Shown piece by piece: positions 17,456 through 27,918 of a stretch of DNA of 64,000 nucleotides. A program made the position numbers and the translations under genes. Source of the DNA: Ciceribacter thiooxidans (GTDB lineage: Bacteria; Pseudomonadota; Alphaproteobacteria; Rhizobiales; Rhizobiaceae); the NCBI RefSeq assembly GCF_014126615.1, contig NZ_CP059896.1:2552501-2616500 (forward strand). The letters run 5' to 3'. The first letter of the stretch is position 1. Each line of letters starts with the position of its first letter. The notes under the pieces were generated by a model. The model did no database searches. It was not told where the DNA came from and worked only from the letters and a program-made list of their open reading frames with translations.

Positions 17456-18420
17456 GCGGTTTCAAGCCCGTATTCGGCGGCGGAGGCCACCTGCCGGTGG
17501 AAGCGGAGCTTCCGCAGATATTCGATCGGGTCCTTCTTGACCACGAGGGCGCCCTCGGGCGTGGTCAGCCAGTCGTAGAGCCGCGTCAGGAAGAAACGCA
17601 GCGCCGAGCCGCGCGCCAGAACCGGCAGTGCGGCGATCTCCGCCGCACTCAGCGGACGCACGGCGTTATAGCCGTCGAGCAACGCCATGCCCTTGGTGAT
17701 GTTGTAGGAGCCATCCTTTTCGAAGCACCATGCGTTCAGGCAGATCGACACGTCGTAGGCGAGCATGTCGTTGCAGGCGAAATAGAAGTCGATGAGGCCG
17801 GAAAGCTGGTCGCCGAGGAAGAAGACGTTGTCGGGGAAGAGGTCGGCATGGATGACGCCCTCCGGCAGGCCCTTCGGCCAGGCCCCTTCGAGAAACGCGA
17901 GTTCGGCCCCGATTTCCTCTTCGAGGCCGCTCAGCACCTCGTCGGCCCTGCCCGCTGATTTCGCCCAGAGCGTCTTCCATCCGTCGAGGGAAAGCGCGTT
18001 CGCCCGGCGAAGCGCGAAGCCATCGGACGCGATGTGCATCCCGGCGAGCGCCCTGCCGACCTCGCGGCAATGGGCGGGCTCGGGCTTTCTCAGCCACATG
18101 CCTTCGAGAAAGGTAATCAGGGCGGCAGGGCGGCCGGACAATTCTCCGAGCAGGGCGCCGTCATGGCGTGGCAGCGGCAGCGGACAGTTGACGCCGCGCG
18201 AGGAGAGATGGTGCATCAACCCCAGGAAGAACGGCAGGTCGGATTTCTCTACCCGCTTCTCGTAGAGCGTCAGGATCAGCGAGCCGGCGGTGGTGTGCAG
18301 CAGGAAGTTGGAATTTTCCACGCCCTCGGCGATGCCCTTGTAGGACATGAGTTCGCCGGCGTCGTACTGCGTCAGGAAGGCCTTGAGGTCGACCTCGTTG
18401 ATATCGGTATAGACTGCCAT
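17452..18420 (-). CDS. thrB: Homoserine kinase (APH/choline-kinase fold type)
   Basis: 322 residues. It phosphorylates homoserine to O-phosphohomoserine, the substrate of ThrC (gene at 8.0 kb). It starts [20 protein letters not shown] and continues [16 protein letters not shown], the signature of the alphaproteobacterial ThrB_alt family, which has the aminoglycoside phosphotransferase fold rather than the GHMP fold. The catalytic loop is [14 protein letters not shown] and the metal-binding DFYFA lies in [12 protein letters not shown]. It overlaps rnhA by four bases. Confidence 0.95.
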   Translation of the reverse strand: MAVYTDINEVDLKAFLTQYDAGELMSYKGIAEGVENSNFLLHTTAGSLILTLYEKRVEKSDLPFFLGLMHHLSSRGVNCPLPLPRHDGALLGELSGRPAALITFLEGMWLRKPEPAHCREVGRALAGMHIASDGFALRRANALSLDGWKTLWAKSAGRADEVLSGLEEEIGAELAFLEGAWPKGLPEGVIHADLFPDNVFFLGDQLSGLIDFYFACNDMLAYDVSICLNAWCFEKDGSYNITKGMALLDGYNAVRPLSAAEIAALPVLARGSALRFFLTRLYDWLTTPEGALVVKKDPIEYLRKLRFHRQVASAAEYGLETA

Positions 18421-18671
18421 GATCCGTCGTCGGTTTGTCGCTGGTTGGTGAAGGCATACAGCGGGCGGGCGGCGAGCACCAGCCCCGCACCGGATCGCGG
18501 CACAGGAATCGAAAAACGCCTCGCCGCGGATAAAAACAGCGCAGGCACGTCGAAATTGTCTTCAGGAATTTCCATTGAAAACGTTCATACAATTTCTGAT
18601 CACCCCACGAAAATCCGCTGATTTCCAGAAAACAAGGAAAGAACAAGCACAACGGAAAATATGAAACACCC

Positions 18672-18699
18672 TTGTATTTTCGTGAGAAATCCATATCTT
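18672..18699 (+). promoter_or_regulatory. Possible sigma70-type promoter for the cold-shock gene
   Basis: TTGTAT (18672-18677) and TATCTT (18694-18699) with a 16-nt spacer, in the AT-rich part of the 404-nt gap between thrB and the cold-shock gene. If used, the transcript would carry a leader of over 110 nt. A modest match; the gap shows nothing else gene-like. Confidence 0.3.
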
Positions 18700-18732
18700 T
18701 GTCTCATCGCACCTTGTTAGCGACTTTTGTGC

Positions 18733-18749
18733 AGAGCCTCTGCGGCTCT
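18733..18749 (+). other. Leader hairpin upstream of the cold-shock gene
   Basis: AGAGCC (18733-18738), loop TCTGC, GGCTCT (18744-18749). Long structured 5' leaders are usual for cspA-type mRNAs, where they affect stability and translation at low temperature. A GGCC/CGGCCGG-rich stretch follows at about 18,784-18,797. The role here is an inference. Confidence 0.35.
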
Positions 18750-18824
18750 TTCAGATTTCCCTTCATCGTCGATTTATCAGATCGGCCATCCGGCCGGGCA
18801 CACATGCGATTGAAAGGAATTGTC

Positions 18825-19034
18825 ATGAATACGGGTACAGTAAAGTGGTTCAACAGCACGAAGGGCTTTGGATTCATTCAGCCGGACAACGGTGACCAGG
18901 ACGTTTTCGTTCACGTCTCCGCTGTCGAACGCGCCGGCATGCGTGGTCTCACTGAAGGTCAGAAGATCAGCTACGACATCGTGCAGGACAAGCGCTCGGG
19001 CAAGAGCTCCGCGGACAATCTGCGGGCGGCCTAA
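18825..19034 (+). CDS. Cold-shock domain protein
   Basis: 69 residues, one cold-shock domain. RNP1 is KGFGFIQP and RNP2 is VFVHVSAVE, and it opens with the canonical [18 protein letters not shown]. The ATG follows GAAAGGAATTGTC. These single-domain proteins bind single-stranded RNA/DNA and act as RNA chaperones in cold or stationary phase. It is followed by a terminator-like hairpin and then by a small cluster including ribosomal protein bS21, a typical rhizobial cold-response neighbourhood. Which csp paralogue this is cannot be told. Confidence 0.96.
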   Translation: MNTGTVKWFNSTKGFGFIQPDNGDQDVFVHVSAVERAGMRGLTEGQKISYDIVQDKRSGKSSADNLRAA

Positions 19035-19092
19035 GGATTTCTCATTGTCCGCGTGACCACGGATGTACTGGCACGCAGGGGCAATGAAGTGG

Positions 19093-19124
19093 AAGGTCGG
19101 GATAAAACCCGGCCTTTTGTTTTT
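19093..19124 (+). terminator. Intrinsic terminator after the cold-shock gene
   Basis: AAGGTCGGG, loop ATAAAA, CCCGGCCTT (one G-T wobble), followed by TTGTTTTT. It ends 20 bases before the next ATG, so readthrough from csp into the bS21 cluster would be partial. Confidence 0.75.
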
Positions 19125-19144
19125 AGACTGACGAAGGAAGCTTG

Positions 19145-19429
19145 ATGGGCAAGCCTGCTTATCGCACCGGCGACACCGTCGTCCTGAAGCGGGGCGTCTT
19201 CCACAAGGATGAAAGCCAGCGCCGCTGCAGCATCAGCGCGGTCCTGCCGGAAGCGCAGGGGCTTGCTCAGTACCGTGTCCAGTTCAACGACGAGAGCTTC
19301 GCCCGGCACATCACCGAAGCCGATGTCGACAGGACGGAAACACCGGCTTCGCCGGGCGCCACGCGTTCGGCCTCCGCCGCCGGCGAGGCCAGATGGATCA
19401 ATCCGAATTCGATCAGGATCAGGAAATAG
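19145..19429 (+). CDS. Conserved small protein of the cold-shock/bS21 cluster, function unknown
   Basis: 94 residues, starting at an ATG preceded by GAAGGAAGCTTG. It has a short beta-rich N-terminus ([18 protein letters not shown]) reminiscent of KOW/SH3-like barrels, a middle [20 protein letters not shown], and a disordered Ala/Ser/Pro-rich tail. The end of its frame overlaps the upstream leader of rpsU. I do not recognise a characterised family; its position between a cold-shock gene and bS21 suggests an RNA- or ribosome-linked role, which is inference only. Confidence 0.7.
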   Translation: MGKPAYRTGDTVVLKRGVFHKDESQRRCSISAVLPEAQGLAQYRVQFNDESFARHITEADVDRTETPASPGATRSASAAGEARWINPNSIRIRK

Positions 19430-19458
19430 AATCCACCACAACACACAAGGAGATGTTT

Positions 19459-19698
19459 TTGCAGGTACTCGTCAGAGAAAATAACGTCGATCAGGCACTG
19501 CGTGTGCTCAAGAGAAAGATGCAGAAGGAAGGCCTTTTCCGGGAGATGCGCGACCGGCGCGCCTACGAAAAGCCTTCGGAGAAGCGTGTGAGAGAAAAGG
19601 CCGAGGCGATCCGCCGCGTGCGCAAGCTCGCACGCAAGAAGGCGCAGCGCGAGGGCCTGCTGCCTGCTCCGAAGAAGAAGGTCGTGCGGGCACGCTAA
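19459..19698 (+). CDS. rpsU: 30S ribosomal protein bS21
   Basis: 79 residues when started at the TTG at 19459. This start is preferred because AAGGAG (19447-19452) is six bases upstream and the product then opens [20 protein letters not shown], as in other bS21 proteins. The in-frame ATG at 19453 directly abuts the AAGGAG and would have no spacer. The C-terminus is highly basic ([20 protein letters not shown]). bS21 assists translation initiation on the small subunit. The rare start codon may keep expression low. Rhizobia often have more than one rpsU, and this one sits with cold-shock genes. Confidence 0.93.
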   Translation: MQVLVRENNVDQALRVLKRKMQKEGLFREMRDRRAYEKPSEKRVREKAEAIRRVRKLARKKAQREGLLPAPKKKVVRAR

Positions 19699-19761
19699 GC
19701 GTCCGCGCGTCGCGAGGCAGCCGGGCCGGCTGCCTTTTCCCCTCCAGCCAGGGAGAATAAC

Positions 19762-19986
19762 ATGACTGCAACCAAAGAAACGTTCTTCAAGCCCGCCAAG
19801 ATGTCGGCACAGGAGAAGGCGGCACAGACCGACGCCACGGCGCGCGACATTCTCGCTGCCGAAGTCCAGGCGCGGGAGAAGAAGACGGAAAGACTGCGGG
19901 CACTGCGCATGGCGCAGCCTGTCGAGAGCCAGCCCACCAAGGCCGCAAAGAGCCGGACGCGCAAGGCCGTCGCTCAGCACTCCTGA
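19762..19986 (+). CDS. Small basic hypothetical protein
   Basis: 74 residues starting after AGGGAGAATAAC. The sequence is almost wholly helical and charged (KPAKMSAQEKAAQTDATARD, AREKKTERLRALRMAQ) with a basic tail, no cysteine and no membrane segment. It resembles short hypothetical proteins of Rhizobiaceae; no known domain is evident. It lies 63 bases after rpsU and is probably co-transcribed with it. A nucleic-acid or ribosome contact would suit the charge but is not shown. Confidence 0.65.
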   Translation: MTATKETFFKPAKMSAQEKAAQTDATARDILAAEVQAREKKTERLRALRMAQPVESQPTKAAKSRTRKAVAQHS

Positions 19987-20074
19987 AATTTAGACTGCCG
20001 CATGGCAGACCCTGCCCGATGCCACCTCGCGGAAGCGGGCCTGCCGACGGTAACAGGTGGGGCCCAAGCCCGCC

Positions 20075-20755
20075 TCAGCTAACCAGAAAGCGACAGACTT
20101 CACCGGCCAGCGTTCGCAGGAAGCCAGCGCGGTCCGGATGCGTGTCGACCACGTGCGGCGGCAGCTCGTTCATGAAGGTGAAGTGCCCGGCACCTTCGAC
20201 CACGCGGATATCGACCGGGACCACACCTTCGATCGCATCCTTGAGGAACGCGGCCTGCGCCGGCGGCGTGATCGTGTCCCTGTCCCCCACCCAGACTTGA
20301 ACGGGCACCTTGACGGACGACAGCGAGTCGGGACGCCGGAAGAAATCGGTCGGCGGTGCGAGGAGCGCCAGCCGATCGAACGGATATCCCGCCGCAGCCC
20401 TCACCCGCTCCCCGGCGAGCGTATCGGCTTCGGCGCCGGCAAGAAGCAGCAGCGCCACCGTTCCGATCGAATGTCCGAGACCTGCAACCGGCAGTCCGGC
20501 CGGGCAATGTCCGGCGGCGAGCGACAGCCTTCGTCTGCGCTCGGAAAGTTCGGCTGCGGTGGGCGCGGGGGACGCAAGCATGTCGAAATGGGGAGCGATC
20601 ACCAGCATCCCCTCGTCGGCGAACGCCTGCAGGAGCCCCAGATGCCGCAGGGGATTTCCGCCGCGGCCGGCGGCGAAGAGAATGCACCGGCGTGCCGATG
20701 ACGGCTTCAGTACGGTCACCCCGAAAGCGTTGTCACAATCGTGTGACGGTTGCAT
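20075..20755 (-). CDS. Alpha/beta hydrolase (dienelactone hydrolase-like)
   Basis: 226 residues. Its ATG is one base after the ispH stop (TGAGATG), so it is translationally linked to ispH. The fold markers are ILFAAGRGGNP (oxyanion loop), the nucleophile elbow GLGHSIGTVALLLLAG, an Asp in VWVGDRDTITPP, and a His in GAGHFTFM, giving a complete triad. It has no signal peptide. The substrate is unknown; the coupling to isoprenoid synthesis may be accidental. Confidence 0.8.
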   Translation of the reverse strand: MQPSHDCDNAFGVTVLKPSSARRCILFAAGRGGNPLRHLGLLQAFADEGMLVIAPHFDMLASPAPTAAELSERRRRLSLAAGHCPAGLPVAGLGHSIGTVALLLLAGAEADTLAGERVRAAAGYPFDRLALLAPPTDFFRRPDSLSSVKVPVQVWVGDRDTITPPAQAAFLKDAIEGVVPVDIRVVEGAGHFTFMNELPPHVVDTHPDRAGFLRTLAGEVCRFLVS

Positions 20756-20756
20756 C

Positions 20757-21764
20757 TCAGCCGTTCACCCAGGCCATGTCGTCATGGGTGAGTTCGATGG
20801 AACGCAGTTCGCGGTTGACGAGGAAATGCTCGTTCTCGACCGAGAATTCCGCAAGCTCAACCGTCGTATCGTAGCGTTCCTTGAACGCCTCGATGATCTC
20901 GTTGACGATCACTTCCGGCGCCGAGGCACCGGCCGACAGCCCGAGCGTGCCGATCGTGCCGATCGCATCCCAGTCGATCTCCGAGGCGCGCTGCACGAGC
21001 AGCGACTGCATCGCTCCCGCCTTCAGCGCCACCTCGACGAGGCGCTTTGAATTCGACGAGTTCGGCGCGCCGACGATCAGGAAAAGGTCGCAGCCCGGCG
21101 CCGCCTGCTTCACCGCCTCCTGGCGGTTAGTCGTGGCGTAGCAGATCGAATCCGCGGCCGGATCGGCAAGGCTCGGGAAACGCTCCTTGAGCTTGGCGAT
21201 TACGCCTTCGGTGTCGTCGACGGAGAGCGTCGTCTGGGTGACGTAGCCGAGATTGTCGGGATCGGCAGGCGCATAGGCGGCGGCGTCCTCGACCGTCTCG
21301 ATCAGCGAGACGGTACCCTCCGCCAATTGCCCCATGGTGCCGATCACCTCCGGATGGCCGGCATGTCCGATCAGCACGACGTGACGGCCGAGCCGCTGGT
21401 GGCGCATCGCCTGCTTGTGGACCTTGGAAACCAGCGGACAGGTGGCGTCGAGATAGAAGAGATTGCGCGCCATGGCATCCGCCGGCACCGATTTCGGCAC
21501 GCCGTGGGCGGAGAAGACGACCGGTTGTTCGCGGTGCTCCTCGGGGATCTCGTCGAGCTCCTCGACGAAGATCGCACCCTTGGCCTCCAGCCCTTCGACG
21601 ACATAACGGTTGTGGACGATCTCGTGACGCACATAGACCGGAGCGCCGTAGCCTTTCAGCGCCAGCACGACGATCTGGATGGCGCGGTCGACGCCGGCGC
21701 AGAAGCCGCGCGGGCCGCAGAGCCTTATCGTCAGTTTCGGTCGGATCGGGTTGGTGTTCGTCAT
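20757..21764 (-). CDS. ispH: 4-hydroxy-3-methylbut-2-enyl diphosphate reductase
   Basis: 335 residues. The last enzyme of the MEP isoprenoid pathway, making IPP and DMAPP from HMBPP with a [4Fe-4S] cluster. Cluster-binding cysteines appear in [15 protein letters not shown] (Cys16), DATCPLVSK and [11 protein letters not shown]; catalytic motifs HEIVHN, FSAHGVP and GHAGHPEV are present. The start overlaps the DUF1304 stop by one base. In many rhizobia ispH is directly followed by thrB-rnhA; here a hydrolase and the inverted cold-shock/bS21 cluster lie between them. Confidence 0.97.
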   Translation of the reverse strand: MTNTNPIRPKLTIRLCGPRGFCAGVDRAIQIVVLALKGYGAPVYVRHEIVHNRYVVEGLEAKGAIFVEELDEIPEEHREQPVVFSAHGVPKSVPADAMARNLFYLDATCPLVSKVHKQAMRHQRLGRHVVLIGHAGHPEVIGTMGQLAEGTVSLIETVEDAAAYAPADPDNLGYVTQTTLSVDDTEGVIAKLKERFPSLADPAADSICYATTNRQEAVKQAAPGCDLFLIVGAPNSSNSKRLVEVALKAGAMQSLLVQRASEIDWDAIGTIGTLGLSAGASAPEVIVNEIIEAFKERYDTTVELAEFSVENEHFLVNRELRSIELTHDDMAWVNG

Positions 21765-22129
21765 CAGCCAGCCAAGAAAACCAGGATCAGGGCGAGGACG
21801 GCCGGCAGCGCCTGGATGTAGAGAATGCGCCGCGAAGCCGTCACGCTTCCATATAGGCCGGCGACGAAGACACAGCCAAGGAAAAAGAGCTTGAGCTCAA
21901 AGGCGAATTCCGGAACCGGCTGCACGAGCGCCCAGCCGAGGCCAAGCGCGAGAAAGCCGTTATAGAGCCCCTGATTGGCGGCGAGTACCTTCGTCGCCTC
22001 CGCCTGCGGCGGCTTCATGCCGAAGGCCTTGAGGCCCGTCGGCTTCGTCCACAAAAACATCTCCAGCACCAGAATCCAGAGATGTTCGAGCGCAACCAGC
22101 GCAGTCAGCAGATCAGCGAGCAGTTTCAT
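21764..22129 (-). CDS. DUF1304 family membrane protein
   Basis: 121 residues with four hydrophobic helices and the DUF1304 pattern: an N-terminal [17 protein letters not shown] helix, then [17 protein letters not shown] and a C-terminal [17 protein letters not shown]. An inner-membrane protein of unknown function. It overlaps ispH (TGATG) and lies downstream of surf1 on the same strand. Confidence 0.88.
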   Translation of the reverse strand: MKLLADLLTALVALEHLWILVLEMFLWTKPTGLKAFGMKPPQAEATKVLAANQGLYNGFLALGLGWALVQPVPEFAFELKLFFLGCVFVAGLYGSVTASRRILYIQALPAVLALILVFLAG

Positions 22130-22206
22130 CGGTTCCCCCTCCAGCCCATATGGGTTCGTCTTTATCCGCGAAGCTGGCGAGAGGAAAACACCCGCCCTCC
22201 CCGCGG

Positions 22207-22947
22207 CTATTCCGGCTTCCGGCCGCGCAGGAATGCGGTGATCGAGATCACCAGCAGCACGACGGCGAGGCCGTACCAGGTGATCGCGTATTGCAGATGG
22301 TCGTTCGGCAGGTCGATCTGCGTCACTCCACCCTTCGGCCAGCCGCCGGGGACCGGCGTCGCGTCCGCATCGACGAAGAACTGGACGACGTTCTCTTCGG
22401 CAAGACCGACACTGGCGGCCATGGCGGACAGGTCTTTCCAGTAGAAGATGTCGCCGGCGACGTCGTTATCGGGCACGACCCAGGAGGGCTTGCCTCCGAG
22501 ACGCGCGCGGGCGAGCCCGGTCACCGTCTGGCGACCCTCCAGCAGGCCCTCGCGGCGGCTCGCCGGGTCCTTCATTTCATAGGGCACGAAGCCGCGATTG
22601 ACGAAGAGGAAGCGGCCGTCGTCGAGCTGGAACGGGGTGTAGACGTAATAGCCGGTGCGCCCGTCGAAGGTCGCGAAGAAGTGGCGCTCCCTGTCGTTCA
22701 GGAAGCGGCCCTCGACGCGAACCGCGCGGTATTCGAAATCCTCTCCGCGGGCGGCCGTGGCCTCGACCTCGGACAGCGGCGCCGGCGGCATTGTGCGACG
22801 CGCCTCGATGTCGGCGATCAGCGCCTCCTTCCAGTGGAGACGCCTGACCTGCCAGGTGCCGAGAGACACGAGAACGGAGAGCGCGACAACCAGCAGAACA
22901 AGGCTGACGACGAGTTTGGTGCGGCCTGCCGCAGCGCCTTCAGCCAC
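22207..22947 (-). CDS. SURF1 family cytochrome oxidase assembly protein
   Basis: 246 residues from a GTG at 22947, which lies just inside the end of the DUF983 gene. There are two transmembrane helices, near residues 10-30 and about 210-235, bracketing a periplasmic domain. SURF1 hallmarks are LGTWQVRRLHWKEALI near the N-terminus, VNRGFVP in the middle and HLQYAITWYGLA before the last helix. It helps insert heme a into subunit I of aa3-type oxidases, which fits its place after the cta genes. Confidence 0.92.
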   Translation of the reverse strand: MAEGAAAGRTKLVVSLVLLVVALSVLVSLGTWQVRRLHWKEALIADIEARRTMPPAPLSEVEATAARGEDFEYRAVRVEGRFLNDRERHFFATFDGRTGYYVYTPFQLDDGRFLFVNRGFVPYEMKDPASRREGLLEGRQTVTGLARARLGGKPSWVVPDNDVAGDIFYWKDLSAMAASVGLAEENVVQFFVDADATPVPGGWPKGGVTQIDLPNDHLQYAITWYGLAVVLLVISITAFLRGRKPE

Positions 22948-23323
22948 GATCGATCGTTCCCTGCGAGGCGTTGTTCTTGTACTGGAGTGCGACGAGCAGC
23001 GCCTTGATGGTGCGCAGGAGCCAGAGCGAAAGCCCGACTGCGAGCGGCCCCCAGAGCAGCGCATGCAGCCAGACCGGCGGCTGGTAGTTGATCTCCGTCC
23101 AGACGGCCAGCCCGACGACGATGAAATCGGCGATCAGGATGACGAAGACGGCCGGACCGTCGCCGGCGTCGATGAAAGTGTAGTCGAGACCGCAATTCGT
23201 GCAGCGCGGCTTGATCTTGGTCAGCCCGTCGAAGAGCTTGCCCTGCCCGCAGCGGGGGCAGCAGGCACCGAGCGCCGCCTTCACCGGATCGACCGGCGGA
23301 TACATCGCATTGTCCTCGCTCAT
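22940..23323 (-). CDS. DUF983 family zinc-ribbon membrane protein
   Basis: 127 residues. Two CxxC knuckles (CCPRCGQG and CTNCGLDY) form a zinc ribbon at the N-terminus, followed by two hydrophobic helices. DUF983 genes are regularly found between subunit III and surf1 in alphaproteobacterial oxidase clusters, suggesting an assembly role, but no biochemical function is established to my knowledge. It overlaps surf1 by eight bases. Confidence 0.9.
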   Translation of the reverse strand: MSEDNAMYPPVDPVKAALGACCPRCGQGKLFDGLTKIKPRCTNCGLDYTFIDAGDGPAVFVILIADFIVVGLAVWTEINYQPPVWLHALLWGPLAVGLSLWLLRTIKALLVALQYKNNASQGTIDRG

Positions 23324-23423
23324 GGCGATCCCTTTGCTGCTGATAATACGCTTCTCTTAGAGGATGCCCGTCACCGGGGCAAATCTCCCGCAGGCGACTT
23401 CGGTTCCCCTCAGTGCCCGCAAC

Positions 23424-23454
23424 GAAAAAGGCGGCAGTCTCGCCGCCGCCTTTT
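23424..23454 (-). terminator. Intrinsic terminator after ctaE
   Basis: On the minus strand: AAAAGGCGGC, an eleven-base loop region, then GCCGCCTTTTT. It lies 27 bases downstream of the ctaE stop and should end most oxidase-operon transcripts before DUF983/surf1. Confidence 0.8.
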
Positions 23455-23480
23455 CCGATAGCCGAAGGATCGTTCCCCGA

Positions 23481-24359
23481 TCAGCCGTGGGCGAGCGGTG
23501 CGCCCCAGCCGCCCCAGATGTAGACCGAGAAGAACAGGAAGAGCCAGACCACGTCGACGAAGTGCCAGTACCAGGCGGCCGCCTCGAAGCCGAAGTGCTG
23601 CTTCGGGGTGAAATCGCCCTTCAGCGCACGCAGCAGGCAGACGATCAGGAAGATCGTGCCGACGAGCACGTGGAAGCCGTGGAAGCCGGTCGCCATGAAG
23701 AAGGTCGAACCGTAGATCGAGTCCTTGAAGGTGAACGGCGCGTGGGCGTATTCGTAGCCCTGCACGAAGGAGAAGAGCGCACCGAGCAGCACGGTCAGCG
23801 TCAGCCCGGAAATCAGGCCACGGCGATCGCCGTGCAGGAGCGCATGATGCGCCCAGGTGACGGTGGTGCCGGAGAGCAGCAGGATGATCGTGTTGTAGAG
23901 CGGCAGGTGCCAGGGATCGAGGACCTCGATGCCCTTCGGCGGCCACTGGCCTCCGGTGAACTCGACGCGCGAGGCCTGGATGGCTTCGTGCGGGAACAGG
24001 CTGGCATCGAAGAAGGCCCAGAACCAGGCGACGAAGAACATCACTTCGGAAGCGATGAACATGATCATGCCGTAGCGCAGGTGCAGCGACACGACACGGG
24101 TGTGATGGCCCTCATGGGCTTCCTTGATGGTGTCCGACCACCAGCCGACCATGGTGTAGAGGATGATCGCCAGGCCGATGAAGAACAGCCACGGATGAGC
24201 CAGTTCGAGGCCGAAGAGCTCGAACGAACCGCCCGAGAGATAGCGCATGTAGCCGACGCCACCAAAGGTCAGCAGGAACGCCCCGACCGCGGCCAGAAGC
24301 GGCCACGGGCTCGGGTCGATGATGTGGTAGTCGTGATTCTTCTGATGCGCTTGGGCCAT
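23481..24359 (-). CDS. ctaE: Cytochrome c oxidase (aa3) subunit III
   Basis: 292 residues, seven transmembrane helices. Subunit III signatures are present: WPLLAAVGAFLLTFGGV in helix I, the conserved acidic helix III segment IMFIASEVMFFVAWFWAFF, and the C-terminal FEAAAWYWHFVDVVWLFLF. It stabilises proton uptake in the subunit I core. It is the last structural gene of the ctaC-ctaD-ctaB-coxF-ctaG-ctaE run and is followed by a strong terminator. Confidence 0.97.
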   Translation of the reverse strand: MAQAHQKNHDYHIIDPSPWPLLAAVGAFLLTFGGVGYMRYLSGGSFELFGLELAHPWLFFIGLAIILYTMVGWWSDTIKEAHEGHHTRVVSLHLRYGMIMFIASEVMFFVAWFWAFFDASLFPHEAIQASRVEFTGGQWPPKGIEVLDPWHLPLYNTIILLLSGTTVTWAHHALLHGDRRGLISGLTLTVLLGALFSFVQGYEYAHAPFTFKDSIYGSTFFMATGFHGFHVLVGTIFLIVCLLRALKGDFTPKQHFGFEAAAWYWHFVDVVWLFLFFSVYIWGGWGAPLAHG

Positions 24360-24417
24360 GTCAGCAATCCCCGAATGTCAAACTGTCCTGAGGTCCGGCG
24401 GAGCCGAACCCCTCCTC

Positions 24418-25026
24418 TCACAATTTCTGGTTCCCGTCCGCCTTTCCGGCAGGCAGGACAGCCACCGGCTTCGTCTCCTCCTGCGGATAGAAGGTGTAGG
24501 ACAGGGTGATCGTACCGATGTCCTTCGTCTCCGGCGTGTTCACGATCTCCGGATCGATGAAGAAGACGACGGGCATGTCCTTCGTTTCGCCGGGCTTCAG
24601 CTCGACCTCGGTGAAACAGAAGCACTCGACCTTGTTGAAGTAGGCGGCGGCCTCCATCGGCGTCACGTTGAAGACGGCCTGCCCCTTCTTCAGTTCGGAC
24701 GAATTGTTGGTGGCAGTGAAGTGAACCTTCACCGTCTCGCCGATCTTCGGCGTCACCCCGCGTTCGACCGGCTTGAACTTCCACATCAGCCCCGGCGCGA
24801 CATTGGCGTCGAAGGTGACGCGCATCGTCCGGTCGAGAATGACGCTCGAAACCTGTTCGACGCGCTGGGTCGTACCGTTGTAGCCGGTCACCTGGCAGAA
24901 CATGCGGTAGAGCGGCACGGCGGCGAAGCTCATGCCCACCATGCCGCCGACGAAGGCGACACAGGCGACGAGGATCGCCGCGTTGCTGCGTCCCTTGCCG
25001 GCCGGGATCTTCGTATTCTCTGCCAA
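24418..25026 (-). CDS. ctaG: Cytochrome c oxidase assembly protein CtaG/Cox11
   Basis: 202 residues from a TTG at 25026, chosen because GGAGG lies seven bases upstream. One N-terminal membrane anchor ([20 protein letters not shown], about residues 17-37) precedes a periplasmic immunoglobulin-like copper domain. The copper-binding CFCF (CxC) motif is intact in [14 protein letters not shown], and [12 protein letters not shown] supplies the family's conserved upstream Cys. It delivers copper to the CuB site of subunit I. The stop of coxF is 18 bases upstream. Confidence 0.95.
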   Translation of the reverse strand: MAENTKIPAGKGRSNAAILVACVAFVGGMVGMSFAAVPLYRMFCQVTGYNGTTQRVEQVSSVILDRTMRVTFDANVAPGLMWKFKPVERGVTPKIGETVKVHFTATNNSSELKKGQAVFNVTPMEAAAYFNKVECFCFTEVELKPGETKDMPVVFFIDPEIVNTPETKDIGTITLSYTFYPQEETKPVAVLPAGKADGNQKL

Positions 25027-25043
25027 GGTCCGACCTCCGTCCT

Positions 25044-25181
25044 TTACTGGGCCATGCCGCTGATCTTCACCAGCGTCACGACGTAGAACAGCACCACCAG
25101 CGCCGCGAGCACGATGCCGAGCGCGATGTTGCGGCCACGGCGAGATTTCTTCTGGCTGTCGTTGAGCTTGACGGTTTCCAT
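25044..25181 (-). CDS. CoxF-like small membrane protein of the oxidase operon
   Basis: A 45-residue gene: ATG at 25181 preceded by GGAGGGGCAAACTG, stop at 25044-25046. A charged N-terminus ([13 protein letters not shown]) is followed by one hydrophobic helix ([20 protein letters not shown]), giving a bitopic protein with its tail outside. The start overlaps the ctaB stop (TGATG). Small CoxF-type proteins occupy exactly this slot between ctaB and ctaG in alphaproteobacteria; the function is not firmly known and is probably oxidase assembly. Confidence 0.85.
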   Translation of the reverse strand: METVKLNDSQKKSRRGRNIALGIVLAALVVLFYVVTLVKISGMAQ

Positions 25182-26137
25182 CAGTTTGCCCCTCCAAGAA
25201 GGGTCGCGAATGTCACGACGTAATGGTCAACGAGAAGCGCCAGGAAGACTGCGAAGAGATAGACGAGCGAGAAGCCGAAGAGCTTTTTCGCAGGAACCAT
25301 CTTCTCGTCGCCTTCCGGCATGCGCCAGACGCCGATCGAGTAGTAGACGAAGCCCGCGCCGAGAACGGCCGCGAAGGCACCGTAGTAGGACGAGGACAGT
25401 CCGGTGAAGGCCGGCGCGACGCCGGCTGCCGCGGTCAATACCGCGTAGAGGGCGATCTGCCGCTTGGTGGCCGGGATGCCGGCGACATTCGGCAGCATCG
25501 GCACGCCGACGGCGCCGTAGTCACGCATCTTGAACAGCGCGAGCGCCCAGAAGTGAGCCGGTGTCCAGAGGAAGATCACCAGGAAGAGCAGGATGCTGTC
25601 GAGCGAGACGCCACCCGTCACGCAGGCCCAGCCGACCATAGGCGGGAAGGCGCCGGCCGCACCGCCGATGACGATGTTCTGCGGGGTCAAGCGCTTCAGC
25701 CACATCGTGTAGACGACGGCGTAGAAGAAAATGGTGAAGGCGAGCAGGCCGGCGGCGAACCAGTTGACTGCGAGCCCGAGGATCGCGACCGAAAAGACCG
25801 AAAGCGTCAGGCCGAAGGCGAGCGCTTCGGTGGGCAGGATGCGGCCGGCCGGGATCGGACGGCGGGCGGTGCGGCTCATGACGGCGTCGATATCGGCGTC
25901 GTACCACATGTTGAGCGCGCCGGAGGCCCCTGCCCCGACAGCGATGCAGAGAATGGCGATGGCGCCGAGCACGGGATGGATCTGCCCCGGCGCGAGCACG
26001 AGACCGGCAAAGGCGGTGAAGACGACGAGCGACATGACCCGCGGCTTCAAAAGCGCGAAGTAGTCGCGTGCACTGGCTTCGGACAGGCGCAGTTCGCCAT
26101 CCATCCCAAGCGCTTCGCAGTTGTCGACAACCGTCAT
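25181..26137 (-). CDS. ctaB: Protoheme IX farnesyltransferase (heme O synthase)
   Basis: 318 residues, about nine transmembrane helices, UbiA prenyltransferase superfamily. The first Asp-rich motif is [20 protein letters not shown] and the second region is [14 protein letters not shown]. It farnesylates heme b to heme O, the precursor of heme a for the oxidase encoded here. The start [11 protein letters not shown] is as in rhizobial relatives. Coupled to coxF downstream. Confidence 0.97.
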   Translation of the reverse strand: MTVVDNCEALGMDGELRLSEASARDYFALLKPRVMSLVVFTAFAGLVLAPGQIHPVLGAIAILCIAVGAGASGALNMWYDADIDAVMSRTARRPIPAGRILPTEALAFGLTLSVFSVAILGLAVNWFAAGLLAFTIFFYAVVYTMWLKRLTPQNIVIGGAAGAFPPMVGWACVTGGVSLDSILLFLVIFLWTPAHFWALALFKMRDYGAVGVPMLPNVAGIPATKRQIALYAVLTAAAGVAPAFTGLSSSYYGAFAAVLGAGFVYYSIGVWRMPEGDEKMVPAKKLFGFSLVYLFAVFLALLVDHYVVTFATLLGGAN

Positions 26138-26217
26138 AGTTTCCGTCCCGATATTCCTGATTTCCGGTCGCCGCGCTACCGGAGCGCGGCGATCGTTTTC
26201 GTTTCAGCGTGTGCCGC

Positions 26218-27918
<1,701 letters not shown>

